From Rudanella lutea DSM 19387 (GTDB taxonomy: Bacteria > Bacteroidota > Bacteroidia > Cytophagales > Spirosomataceae): a stretch of DNA of 64,000 bases. Under the pieces are notes generated by a model. That model ran no database searches. It saw only the letters and a list, made by a program, of their open reading frames with translations, and was not told the origin of the DNA. Positions 17,048-25,112 of this stretch are shown here, one piece after another (within the stretch, counting starts at the first letter, position 1; each line of letters opens with the position of its first letter). A program made the position numbers and the translations under genes. The stretch is taken from the NCBI RefSeq assembly GCF_000383955.1, contig NZ_KB913013.1, positions 43,694-107,693 on the forward strand, read 5' to 3'.

Positions 17048-20000
17048 TTAATTCGGCAAATATAGGCTAAATGTGGCACCCTCGCCGGGTTGGCTGGTAG
17101 CCGTAATGGCGCCACCGTGATTGATGGCTACTTTCTCACAGATGGCCAGCCCGATGCCCGTGCCTGCAAAGGTACTTTTGCCATGTAGGCGCTGGAACAC
17201 CTGAAAAATACGGTCGAGGTATTTCTGGTCGAAACCGATGCCGTTGTCTGATACATCCACTCGGTAATATGCATTGACCGCCCGCGCCGGTTTGATACCC
17301 GGTGGCAAATCGGTGGCCAGTACAACCTGGCTGCTCACCGTGATGCGAGGGGGCAAAAATTGGCCATCCGGGCCGGTTTGCCGGAATTTGAGCGCGTTGC
17401 TCAGCAGATTCATAAATAGTTGACCCAGTTGGGAGCGGTCGCCCAGCACGGTTGGAAGTGGGTCGATTGCGATTTCGGCCCCGGTCTCGTCGATAACCAG
17501 ATCGAGGTCGCTCAACACGGTTTTTACAATCTCGGTTAACGACACCGGCCCCGAAATATCCTGTCGGGTCGAGATGCGGGAGTACGTAAGCAGGTCGTTA
17601 ATCAGAATCGACATTCGGCCCGCAGCCGTTCGCATCCGGTTGAGGTGTTCAACGCCCGCGCCAAGTGCTTCGCCATGGTAGGTCTGGAGTAAATCGCCGA
17701 ACGACTGAATCTTGCGCAGAGGCTCCTGCAAATCATGCGAGGCTACATACGCAAACTGTTGCAGGTTCTGGTTGGAGCGTTCGAGGTCCTGAATGAGGGC
17801 TTTGAGCTGTTGCGTACGTTCTTCCACCTGTTGTTCGAGGGCCATCTGGGTCTGCCGTTGTTCGGTAACATCCTGCGCCGTACCGGTCATCCGAACAGGT
17901 CGGCCGGTTTTGTCGAAGTAAGCTTTGCCCATAGCCCGCAGCTGCCGTTGCTGACCTGTTTTGTAATGGATCACGGTAAACTCAACGTCGATAGCACCGC
18001 CCGTATCCGGCCGAAGCGCGTGGGCAATTGCCTGTTCTACCCGCTCCCGATCGGCCGGAGCAATGGGGTTGTAGCCTGTATTGTGTACGGTTTCGACTCC
18101 TTCAAAGCCAAACCAGGCCCAAAGCCGCTCGGAATAGGTCATGTGTCGGGTGCCAGCGGCCCAGTTCACATCCATGTTCCAGGTGGCCAGCTCGGCCAGT
18201 TCGATGGCCCCGCGGAGCGATGCTTCGGCTTCTTCGACCCGCTCTTTGGCCACGGCCAGGTCGGTCACATCGGCGGCAGTACTCATCACCCCATACACCC
18301 GGCCGTTGGCATCAAATAGCGGGGTGAAGTTGTAGTTGTAGTACGCGACTTTGGGCGTGCCGTGGGTATGCAAAACAAGCCGATGGTTTTGGGCGGAGTA
18401 GGGAATCCCCGTATTGAAGACCTCATCGAGACGTTCAAAAATCTGCTGGCTACCCAGCTCGGGCAGTACGTCGGCGTAGCGCTTGCCAATCACGTCGTTA
18501 CCTTTACCCCAGGCATCGATAATTGACTGGTTGGCCAACTGAATCCACATTTCCCTGCCCACGTACACCCCAATCGGGAAGGGTGCGCTGTTGACCAGGC
18601 TGCGCAGATTCTGTTCGCTTTGCTCGATGGCCTGCCGGGCCTGTAGCTGGGGCGTCACATCCTGAATGATCCCATTGATCGCCGTTGGTACGCCATCCTT
18701 GAACGTTACCTCGCCGATACTCCGTAGGTGCCGGACGGGTTTCCCCGGTGCTTCGGCCAGGCGGTACGTAATATCGTGCCGGCTGTTTGCCTCCGACTGT
18801 AACGATTCGGTGATCACCTGTTCTACATGGGCCCAGTCGTCGGGGTGCACTTTCCGATAAATCAGGTCCATCGGGTTGGAGGCCGTTTCGAGGCTCATCC
18901 AGTCGCGGATATTTTCGGAGAAATCACCGGTGCTCGTTGTCAGGTCAATCCGGTACGTACCCATGTGCGCCATTTCGAGCGCATTCTGGAGATACGCTTT
19001 TTGTTGGGCCAGTTCCTGCTGAATCTGCACCTGCCCGGTCACATCGACGGCAATATCCAGAATGGCGTACACCTCACCCGCTTCGTCGAAGAGTGGGGTG
19101 TAGGTGATGTTATAGTAGTTGTGGTTCAGCTGGCCGTTCTGAACAATTTTCACGAGCGAATCGTAACTCTTAAACTGTTGTCCGGTGGTTCGTACACCCT
19201 CCAGAATGTTCAGAAAGGGTTGGTTTTCGGTGATCAGTTCGGGCATGACCTCCCGCAGTGGCTTGCCTACAATGTCGGGGCCTTTGCCCACAATGTCGAT
19301 AAAGGCCTGGTTGGGCAGCTCCACCACCAGATCGGGTCCTCTGAACACCCCGATGGCTACTGGCGCGGCCGCAATGAGCGACTGTAGCCGGGCTTCGCTG
19401 GCGCGCAGGGCCTGCTCGGCCTGTTTGTTTTCGGTAATGTCTACACACGAGCTGATATACCCCGCAAATGAGCCATCGGGCCGGAACCGGACCGGCCCTT
19501 TGGCCAGAAGCCACCGGTAGTCGCCCGTGGTGGTGCGTAACCGAAACTCACCACTAAACGGCTCTCGTTTTTGAAATGCGTTCAGGTAGGTATTTACGTA
19601 TTGCTCCCGATCGTCGGGGTGAACCAGATCGGCCCAGCCATAGTCGAGCAAATCCTCCGTCGACCGGCCCGTAAGGTCAACCCAGGCTTTGTTGAAATAA
19701 GTAGCCCGGCCCGTTTCGTCGGCAACGGCAATGAGCACTTCGCTGCCTTCGGCCATGGTCTGGAAGCGGGCCTCGGTTTCGCGCCGGATCTGATCGGCAC
19801 GTTGTTGCTCCGTGATGTCCTGGAGCGTGCCGTTGATTCGGTAGGCCCGTCCGTCGGGTCCAAACTGAGTCTTTCCCTTGGCGCGAACTATCCGCTGCTG
19901 GCCGGTAAGTCGGCTCGTAATGGTGTATTCCGTTTCGTACTTACCCGATGAGCCCGGCTGCATGGCTGCATCGAGCGCCCTGAATACCCGCTCCCGGTCG

Positions 20001-21751
20001 GCATCGGCAATGATGTCCGTCAAGGTCATTACATCGAGTGGGGCATCGGCTGGCACTCCAAACCACTCACCCAGCCGGGTATTGATCCGCAGCGAGTTTG
20101 TGATGGGGTCAAGGTCCCAGATACCCAGTTCGGCGGCTTCGATGGCAAACGCCAGCTCTTCGCTGCTTTGGTGGGCCTTCTGGCGAGCGTTCATCTCGGC
20201 CGTGCTGTCACGGAACGAGTACACCACACCATCGTCGAGTTTCACGGTTACGGTATCGTACCACTGTTCGGTTTGTTTCCCCAAAAAATGGCGGACCTGT
20301 TCAATCGTTTGACCGGTTTCGACCACCTGCACAAAATCGGCAAACAACCCGGCTTCGCGGTAGGCGGGGTAGACTTCCGAAAATCGGAGACCGACCAGAT
20401 CGGCCCGGTTGAAATTCTCTGCGGCCAATCGGTTGGCGAGCCGGTGCTCAAAATCGATGATGGTGCCGTTGCTGTCCCGAACGCAGTGAAGCACGCTGAT
20501 ACCGGCAATGGCTCCGTCGAAAACAGCCCGGAGCAGGTCGGCCATGTCCTGTTGCTGCTGTACAATGGCGCGTCGGGCGGTGATGTTTGTACTGACAGTA
20601 GCCAGCCCGGAGACCTCACCGCTGAACGGATTTCGGATGGTGAATGCGTTCCAGCCAAGCCAGAAAGGCTGTCCGGTTTGAGCATTAACGCAGCGTATGT
20701 CCTGCGAAAACCGCCCGTTGGTTTCGATTTCGGTCAGTTTCTGGAGGGCCAGTTCCCGGTCGTCGGGGTAGATACTATCCAGAATTGCGTTGCCCTCTGC
20801 GCTTTCCCAACCGAGCATTTCCCGGCCAGCGGGGTTGAGGTATTGAATGGTGCCGTCGAGCGAGGCAAGACCGATAAACTCATGGCTGGCTTCGATCACC
20901 GCCACAAGGTTGTTTTTCTCGGCTTCGGCCAGTTTCTGATCGTGCACATCGACCACCGTGCCCAGCATACCCCGGTATTCGCCATTGGACCCAAATTGTG
21001 GGGTGCCGGTGTCGACGGCCCACCGGTATTGTCCGTCTTTCTGACGGAGTCGGTAAAGGGCCGAAAAGGGTTTATGCTGCTTGTTGGCTTCGATAAATAC
21101 TTCGCTAGCCTGCTGAGCATCATCGGGGTGGGTAGCGTTGAGCCAGCCAAAGCCAATAGCTTCGGGTTCGGTTTGCCCCGTGATATCAAACCAACGTCTA
21201 TTTATATACGTACAGTAGCCGTCGGGGCGGGTTTGCCAGATGATGGCCGGTACCGAGTCGGTGAGTTCCTGAAAATGAACCTCGCGGGCGAGAGGCTCCT
21301 CGGTGAGATGGGGTGTTGAAGCTGTGTCGGATAGGGTAATCAGCACCCCGCCGATGGCAGTTTCATCAAAAATGGGCGTAAAACCAAACGGAATTCCCTG
21401 TGTGCCGGTGGCAAGGGGCACGCCCGTTGTCATTACCTGCTCTATGAGTGGGCAAATCGTTTTCCAGTCGATACCCAGCAGACTATCAGCCCGTTGACCT
21501 ATTGCCGAAAAGCCGGGCAATAGGCGTTTCCGGAAGGCATCATTGTGAAAGCAGATGGCCGACGGCCCCCAGCATAAGGTCATGGGGGTTGGTGCGTGCA
21601 ACAAAATCCCTACGGCCGTACGCAGACTCTGCGGCCATCTGTCGACGGGGCCAAGGGGAGTGTTTGCCCAGGAATACGTACGGATCGCTTCGCCAGATTG
21701 GCCACCTCCTTGCCAGAAAGCGTAAGTAGGTTTAGCTGACGGTAATGACAT
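17048..21751 (-). CDS. Multi-PAS sensor histidine kinase
   Basis: 1567 residues from the ATG at 21751. I count about ten PAS or PAS-like modules in a row (start motifs near VPAIIWQTRPDG, VIEASHEFIGLA, VFDGAIAGISVL, AIEAAELGIWDL, MAEGSEVLIAVA, IAAAPVAIGVFR, ALEMAHMGTYRI, VNSAPFPIGVYV, AIELAELATWNM, plus an N-terminal one), most followed by PAC segments ending in D(V/I)T or DIT-like words. A coiled linker leads to HisKA (FAYVASHDLQEPLRKIQ, His phosphoacceptor) and HATPase (LLSNALKF; VSDNGIGFD; GTGIGLAICEKVAINHGG). No transmembrane helix and no receiver domain, so a cytosolic sensor with an unlinked partner. Confidence 0.93.
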   Translation of the reverse strand: MSLPSAKPTYAFWQGGGQSGEAIRTYSWANTPLGPVDRWPQSLRTAVGILLHAPTPMTLCWGPSAICFHNDAFRKRLLPGFSAIGQRADSLLGIDWKTICPLIEQVMTTGVPLATGTQGIPFGFTPIFDETAIGGVLITLSDTASTPHLTEEPLAREVHFQELTDSVPAIIWQTRPDGYCTYINRRWFDITGQTEPEAIGFGWLNATHPDDAQQASEVFIEANKQHKPFSALYRLRQKDGQYRWAVDTGTPQFGSNGEYRGMLGTVVDVHDQKLAEAEKNNLVAVIEASHEFIGLASLDGTIQYLNPAGREMLGWESAEGNAILDSIYPDDRELALQKLTEIETNGRFSQDIRCVNAQTGQPFWLGWNAFTIRNPFSGEVSGLATVSTNITARRAIVQQQQDMADLLRAVFDGAIAGISVLHCVRDSNGTIIDFEHRLANRLAAENFNRADLVGLRFSEVYPAYREAGLFADFVQVVETGQTIEQVRHFLGKQTEQWYDTVTVKLDDGVVYSFRDSTAEMNARQKAHQSSEELAFAIEAAELGIWDLDPITNSLRINTRLGEWFGVPADAPLDVMTLTDIIADADRERVFRALDAAMQPGSSGKYETEYTITSRLTGQQRIVRAKGKTQFGPDGRAYRINGTLQDITEQQRADQIRRETEARFQTMAEGSEVLIAVADETGRATYFNKAWVDLTGRSTEDLLDYGWADLVHPDDREQYVNTYLNAFQKREPFSGEFRLRTTTGDYRWLLAKGPVRFRPDGSFAGYISSCVDITENKQAEQALRASEARLQSLIAAAPVAIGVFRGPDLVVELPNQAFIDIVGKGPDIVGKPLREVMPELITENQPFLNILEGVRTTGQQFKSYDSLVKIVQNGQLNHNYYNITYTPLFDEAGEVYAILDIAVDVTGQVQIQQELAQQKAYLQNALEMAHMGTYRIDLTTSTGDFSENIRDWMSLETASNPMDLIYRKVHPDDWAHVEQVITESLQSEANSRHDITYRLAEAPGKPVRHLRSIGEVTFKDGVPTAINGIIQDVTPQLQARQAIEQSEQNLRSLVNSAPFPIGVYVGREMWIQLANQSIIDAWGKGNDVIGKRYADVLPELGSQQIFERLDEVFNTGIPYSAQNHRLVLHTHGTPKVAYYNYNFTPLFDANGRVYGVMSTAADVTDLAVAKERVEEAEASLRGAIELAELATWNMDVNWAAGTRHMTYSERLWAWFGFEGVETVHNTGYNPIAPADRERVEQAIAHALRPDTGGAIDVEFTVIHYKTGQQRQLRAMGKAYFDKTGRPVRMTGTAQDVTEQRQTQMALEQQVEERTQQLKALIQDLERSNQNLQQFAYVASHDLQEPLRKIQSFGDLLQTYHGEALGAGVEHLNRMRTAAGRMSILINDLLTYSRISTRQDISGPVSLTEIVKTVLSDLDLVIDETGAEIAIDPLPTVLGDRSQLGQLFMNLLSNALKFRQTGPDGQFLPPRITVSSQVVLATDLPPGIKPARAVNAYYRVDVSDNGIGFDQKYLDRIFQVFQRLHGKSTFAGTGIGLAICEKVAINHGGAITATSQPGEGATFSLYLPN

Positions 21752-21894
21752 AGAAGCAGATGGAATGGATGAAACGACGCAGCGGGATGGTGGGCAGACC
21801 CGTACGATACCCGGCGGAGGGGTATCGTACGTGATCAAATATACAATCGGCTACCCGTGTTTGGGGTAGGTACCGGCATTTCTATACCCAGTGG

Positions 21895-21922
21895 TCTACC
21901 GAAGGTTACGACCTTCGGTAGA
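21895..21922 (-). terminator. Hairpin after deoC
   Basis: 21895-21906 and 21911-21922 form a perfect 12-bp stem around a TACG tetraloop, 28 bp after the deoC stop on the minus strand. A smaller CTACCC/GGGGTAG hairpin lies at 21851-21868. Confidence 0.65.
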
Positions 21923-21949
21923 TTGGGGACAAGATGACCTCGAAACCGG

Positions 21950-22723
21950 TTAGTAGCCCCGGTTGTCGGGCTCGGCGATGGGGTCGCGTGGGCTGTCAGT
22001 GCCTTGCCCAAACCGCCGGTAGGCTTCTTCCAGAATAGTGACTGTGGCACTCGTACCAATACGCCCGACGCCCAGCGCCCGGGCTTCGAGCAGTTCATCG
22101 AGGGTACGGATGCCCCCCGACGCTTTGACACCTACCCCTGGCCCGACGTGTGCGAGCATGAGCCGCAGGTGCGGCAGCGTGGCCCCTTTGTAACTGTAGC
22201 GGCCGTCCGGGCCTTTCACAAACCCAAAGCCCGTTGAGGTTTTAACGTAGTCGACCCCAACGGTGGTGCAGATTTCGCACAGCCGGGTTATAAACCGGTT
22301 TTCGGGTAGGTAGTCTGTCTCGAATATAACTTTGAGCAAGGCATTGTAGGCGCGGCAGGCCTGGTGTACGGCGGCAATTTCGTCGTGGACATAGGCCCAG
22401 TCGTCGGCCAGCACCTTACCGATGTTCACGACCATATCGATTTCAACGGCCCCATTTTGGCAGGCGTCTATCGTTTCGGCCACTTTGACGGCGATTGCGT
22501 GGCTCCCCGACGGGAAACCGATCACCGTGCCAACCCGAACGTCGCTGCCCCGGAGTTCGTCGACGGCGAGCCGAATGGCGTAAGGTTTTATGCAAACCGA
22601 AGCCACATTGTATCGGCGGGCCGTTTGGCAGCCTTCCCGCATTTCGGCATCGGTCAGGGTAGGGTGCAACAAGGCGTGGTCGATCATCCTGGCGACCTCG
22701 TGAATAAGCAAATGGGTTTCCAT
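21950..22723 (-). CDS. deoC: Deoxyribose-phosphate aldolase
   Basis: 257 residues from the ATG at 22723 (a 25-residue upstream extension is open but Cys/Arg-rich and unlikely). Active-site motifs of class I DeoC are present: EIDMVVNIG with Asp96, VDYVKTSTGFG with the Schiff-base Lys161, and GVKASGGIR with Lys200. It cleaves 2-deoxyribose-5-phosphate to acetaldehyde and glyceraldehyde-3-phosphate in nucleoside catabolism. No other nucleoside catabolic genes are adjacent. It is upstream of the PAS kinase on the same strand but separated from it by hairpins and about 200 bp. Confidence 0.95.
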   Translation of the reverse strand: METHLLIHEVARMIDHALLHPTLTDAEMREGCQTARRYNVASVCIKPYAIRLAVDELRGSDVRVGTVIGFPSGSHAIAVKVAETIDACQNGAVEIDMVVNIGKVLADDWAYVHDEIAAVHQACRAYNALLKVIFETDYLPENRFITRLCEICTTVGVDYVKTSTGFGFVKGPDGRYSYKGATLPHLRLMLAHVGPGVGVKASGGIRTLDELLEARALGVGRIGTSATVTILEEAYRRFGQGTDSPRDPIAEPDNRGY

Positions 22724-22821
22724 ACGGCAAAACCGACACCGGCCGGTAAAAACGAATGGGGCAGGTCGGGAGACAAAAGTACGCACCCCGGCCACCAATC
22801 GCTAACCCAACCCAACCGGGG

Positions 22822-23595
22822 CTACACCCATTTGGCCAGAAACTGGTTGAAGGGCTCCTTGTACTGGTCGCTGACCGGAATCTGGATGTTCCCGATCTGG
22901 ATACTGTTTCGGGTAACGGCCGTGATCTGATTCAGGGCTACAATAAACGAGCGGTGTACCCGCATAAACCGCTGGGGAGGCAGTTTTTCTTCGAGTGCCT
23001 TGAGGCTGGTGAGCGAGAGCAAAGGCTTGTTGGGACTGCTCCGAAGGTGAACCTTGATGTAATCTTTAAGCCCCTCGATGTACAAAATATCGTCGAACGC
23101 AACCCGAACGAGCTGATACTCGACTTTCAGAAACAGATACTCTTTTTCAGGCTCGGCTAGGGGGGCGGGGGCCGTCGGGGCAATGGTTTCGGGGAGAGCC
23201 ACCACCGGCCGACGAATAAGCCCGTAATACGACTGTGCCTTGAGGGCTGCCCGCAAAAACTCCTCGTAATTGAACGGCTTGAGCAGGTAGTCGAGCGCAT
23301 CGACCCGGTAGCCTTCCAGCGCGTACTGGTTGTAGGCAGTGGTGAAAATGACACGCGGCACCGGGCGTCCGCTTGCACCGGGGTCGAGTACACGGGCCAG
23401 CTCAAGCCCGGTAAGGTCGGGCATTTGAATATCGAGAAACAGCAGGTCGATGGGCTGTTCGTGCAGGCCGCGCAAGGCTTCGATGGCGTTGCTGTAACGG
23501 CCCGCCAGTTTCAGAAAAGGCGTTTGTTCGATAAAAGCACAAACCAGACCGAGGGCCAGCGGTTCGTCGTCGACAGCGATGCAGGAAAGAGTCAT
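22822..23595 (-). CDS. LytTR family DNA-binding response regulator
   Basis: 257 residues from the ATG at 23595. The receiver domain begins SCIAVDDEPLALGL, has the phosphorylated Asp55 in LLFLDIQMPDLTG, and the Lys of YLLKPF near 105. The C-terminal LytTR domain carries YLFLKVEYQLVRV, DILYIEGLKDYIKVHL, FMRVHRSFIVALNQI and a final SDQYKEPF segment. It probably binds DNA near the divergent receptor gene when phosphorylated by the LytS-type kinase encoded just upstream. Confidence 0.95.
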   Translation of the reverse strand: MTLSCIAVDDEPLALGLVCAFIEQTPFLKLAGRYSNAIEALRGLHEQPIDLLFLDIQMPDLTGLELARVLDPGASGRPVPRVIFTTAYNQYALEGYRVDALDYLLKPFNYEEFLRAALKAQSYYGLIRRPVVALPETIAPTAPAPLAEPEKEYLFLKVEYQLVRVAFDDILYIEGLKDYIKVHLRSSPNKPLLSLTSLKALEEKLPPQRFMRVHRSFIVALNQITAVTRNSIQIGNIQIPVSDQYKEPFNQFLAKWV

Positions 23596-23707
23596 GATCG
23601 GATCAGTATTGTCGTTACAGGGCGTGAGGAAAACAAGCCCAAAATAACTCAATATTTTTCCTTACCGACGTACCGCTCATCCTTTTACTTCCGGTTGGTT
23701 TGTCAAC

Positions 23708-24781
23708 TTATACGTTCAATACCAGATCTACAACGTATTCCTGGTGGTCGGCATCCAGATGGGTATCGAGCTGATACTGGTTGGGGTAGAGCAAATCGAG
23801 CCGACGCCGGGTGTTGTTGAGGCCAATGCCACTGCCCGCTTCGAGCGATGCCGTCGGGTTCTTTTCGGGGAAAACCGTGTTGCGCACCTGCATCCGTAAC
23901 TGGTGGTCGGGTTGGGTAATGTCGATCTCGATCCGGCTGGGCAACAGGGCACTTACCCCATGTTTAAACGCGTTTTCGACAAACGGCAGCAGGAGCATCG
24001 TTGGGATAGAGGCATCGCGCAGGGGCGTAGGCTGCGTAAAGCGCACCGTTACCTTATCAGTCAGGCGGAGCTGCATCAGTTCGATATAGTCCTGCACAAA
24101 CGCGATTTCCTGGCTGATCTGCCCCGAACCATTGGGGTTTTCGTACAACACGTACCGCATCATGCGCGAAAGGCGGTGCAGGGCCTCGCGGGCTTTGACC
24201 ACATCAATCAGCGTGAGGGCGTAAATGTTGTTGAGGGTATTGAAAAAGAAGTGCGGGTTTATCTGGGTTTTCAGAAACAGCAGTTCCGAGCTGATTTTTG
24301 CCTGTTCGAGATCCTGCCGAAGCTGGGCGTCGCGCTGCCACGTCCGAACGGCCGTAATGCTGGTGCTGATCCCCAAAATAAACAAGGTGCTGAGCAGCGT
24401 GAACTGAAACCGCTTGCCCGACCGGGCCGGGGGGGGCGTGGTTTCGTCAGGATGGAAAGCCCGGTGGATGAGGCCTGGGAGATCGAAGTAGCTTTCAAAC
24501 GCCCAGATACTTGCCAGAATAGCCATTATTACCACAGCCAGGGTTCCCATGTACAGGCCCGTGCGGTCGCGGAGGAGTAGCCGGGGGGTCAGAACTTCGG
24601 AGTTTAGGTAGAAGGCCCCAATAAGCAGTGAACAGAGCAACCCCTGTTTCACCCAGAACAAAACGGGCCAGTCGACATCCGTCGTCAGTGGCTGATAGAG
24701 CAGAAAAATGAAAACCAGTAGGCCCCAACCCAGAATATGGATCAGAATCGGAACATAGTGGCGCATGATTTTAGCTGACAT
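23708..24781 (-). CDS. LytS/YehU-type sensor histidine kinase
   Basis: About 357 residues from the ATG at 24781 (24799 and 24766 are also possible). Four N-terminal membrane helices (IHILGWGLLVFIFLLY; VKQGLLCSLLIGAFYL; MGTLAVVIMAILASIWAF; LLSTLFILGISTSI) precede the His_kinase domain INPHFFFNTLNNIYALT with the phosphoacceptor His, and the ATPase domain has LPFVENAFKHG and GSGIGLNNTRRRLDLLY. The gene lies 112 bp upstream of the LytTR regulator on the same strand, so the two form a two-component system, located back to back with the outer-membrane receptor at 25113. Confidence 0.93.
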   Translation of the reverse strand: MSAKIMRHYVPILIHILGWGLLVFIFLLYQPLTTDVDWPVLFWVKQGLLCSLLIGAFYLNSEVLTPRLLLRDRTGLYMGTLAVVIMAILASIWAFESYFDLPGLIHRAFHPDETTPPPARSGKRFQFTLLSTLFILGISTSITAVRTWQRDAQLRQDLEQAKISSELLFLKTQINPHFFFNTLNNIYALTLIDVVKAREALHRLSRMMRYVLYENPNGSGQISQEIAFVQDYIELMQLRLTDKVTVRFTQPTPLRDASIPTMLLLPFVENAFKHGVSALLPSRIEIDITQPDHQLRMQVRNTVFPEKNPTASLEAGSGIGLNNTRRRLDLLYPNQYQLDTHLDADHQEYVVDLVLNV

Positions 24782-24799
24782 CGGCGTATGAATAAACAA

Positions 24800-25112
24800 A
24801 CGTTACGGGGCTGTGTGTTGACTACTATTGACCGTACAAGGGTGCAGAATATCAAAAGAGTGTAAACATACAATGGCTTTAGCATATGCGGTAGTGCCTA
24901 ATAGATAGGGAGCGAAAATCCATCGACTATACGGCTGTTTTGCTCTCCCAACTGAGTTTGGGCAGGTAGGCATACGGGAGCCGGAGAGCAGCAGGCGTTC
25001 GTCGGCAAAAAGGACGGTTCGGCCGATACATGCCTATCCCTTGTCTATTGTATTTTTTTATGAATGGAGGGGGCTGTTGGTTTGTGCCCATCATTCATTA
25101 CACCCAATTCCG
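24800..25112. other. Divergent intergenic region between the LytS kinase and the receptor genes
   Basis: 313 bases with no gene. An imperfect dyad (GGGAGCGAAAA at 24910-24920 with TTTTGCTCTCCC at about 24938-24949) lies in it and could be an operator or an attenuator. A TTGGTTTG sequence at 25077-25084 resembles a -7 box for the receptor gene but the spacing to the nearest TTG is long. Nothing else stands out. Confidence 0.5.
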
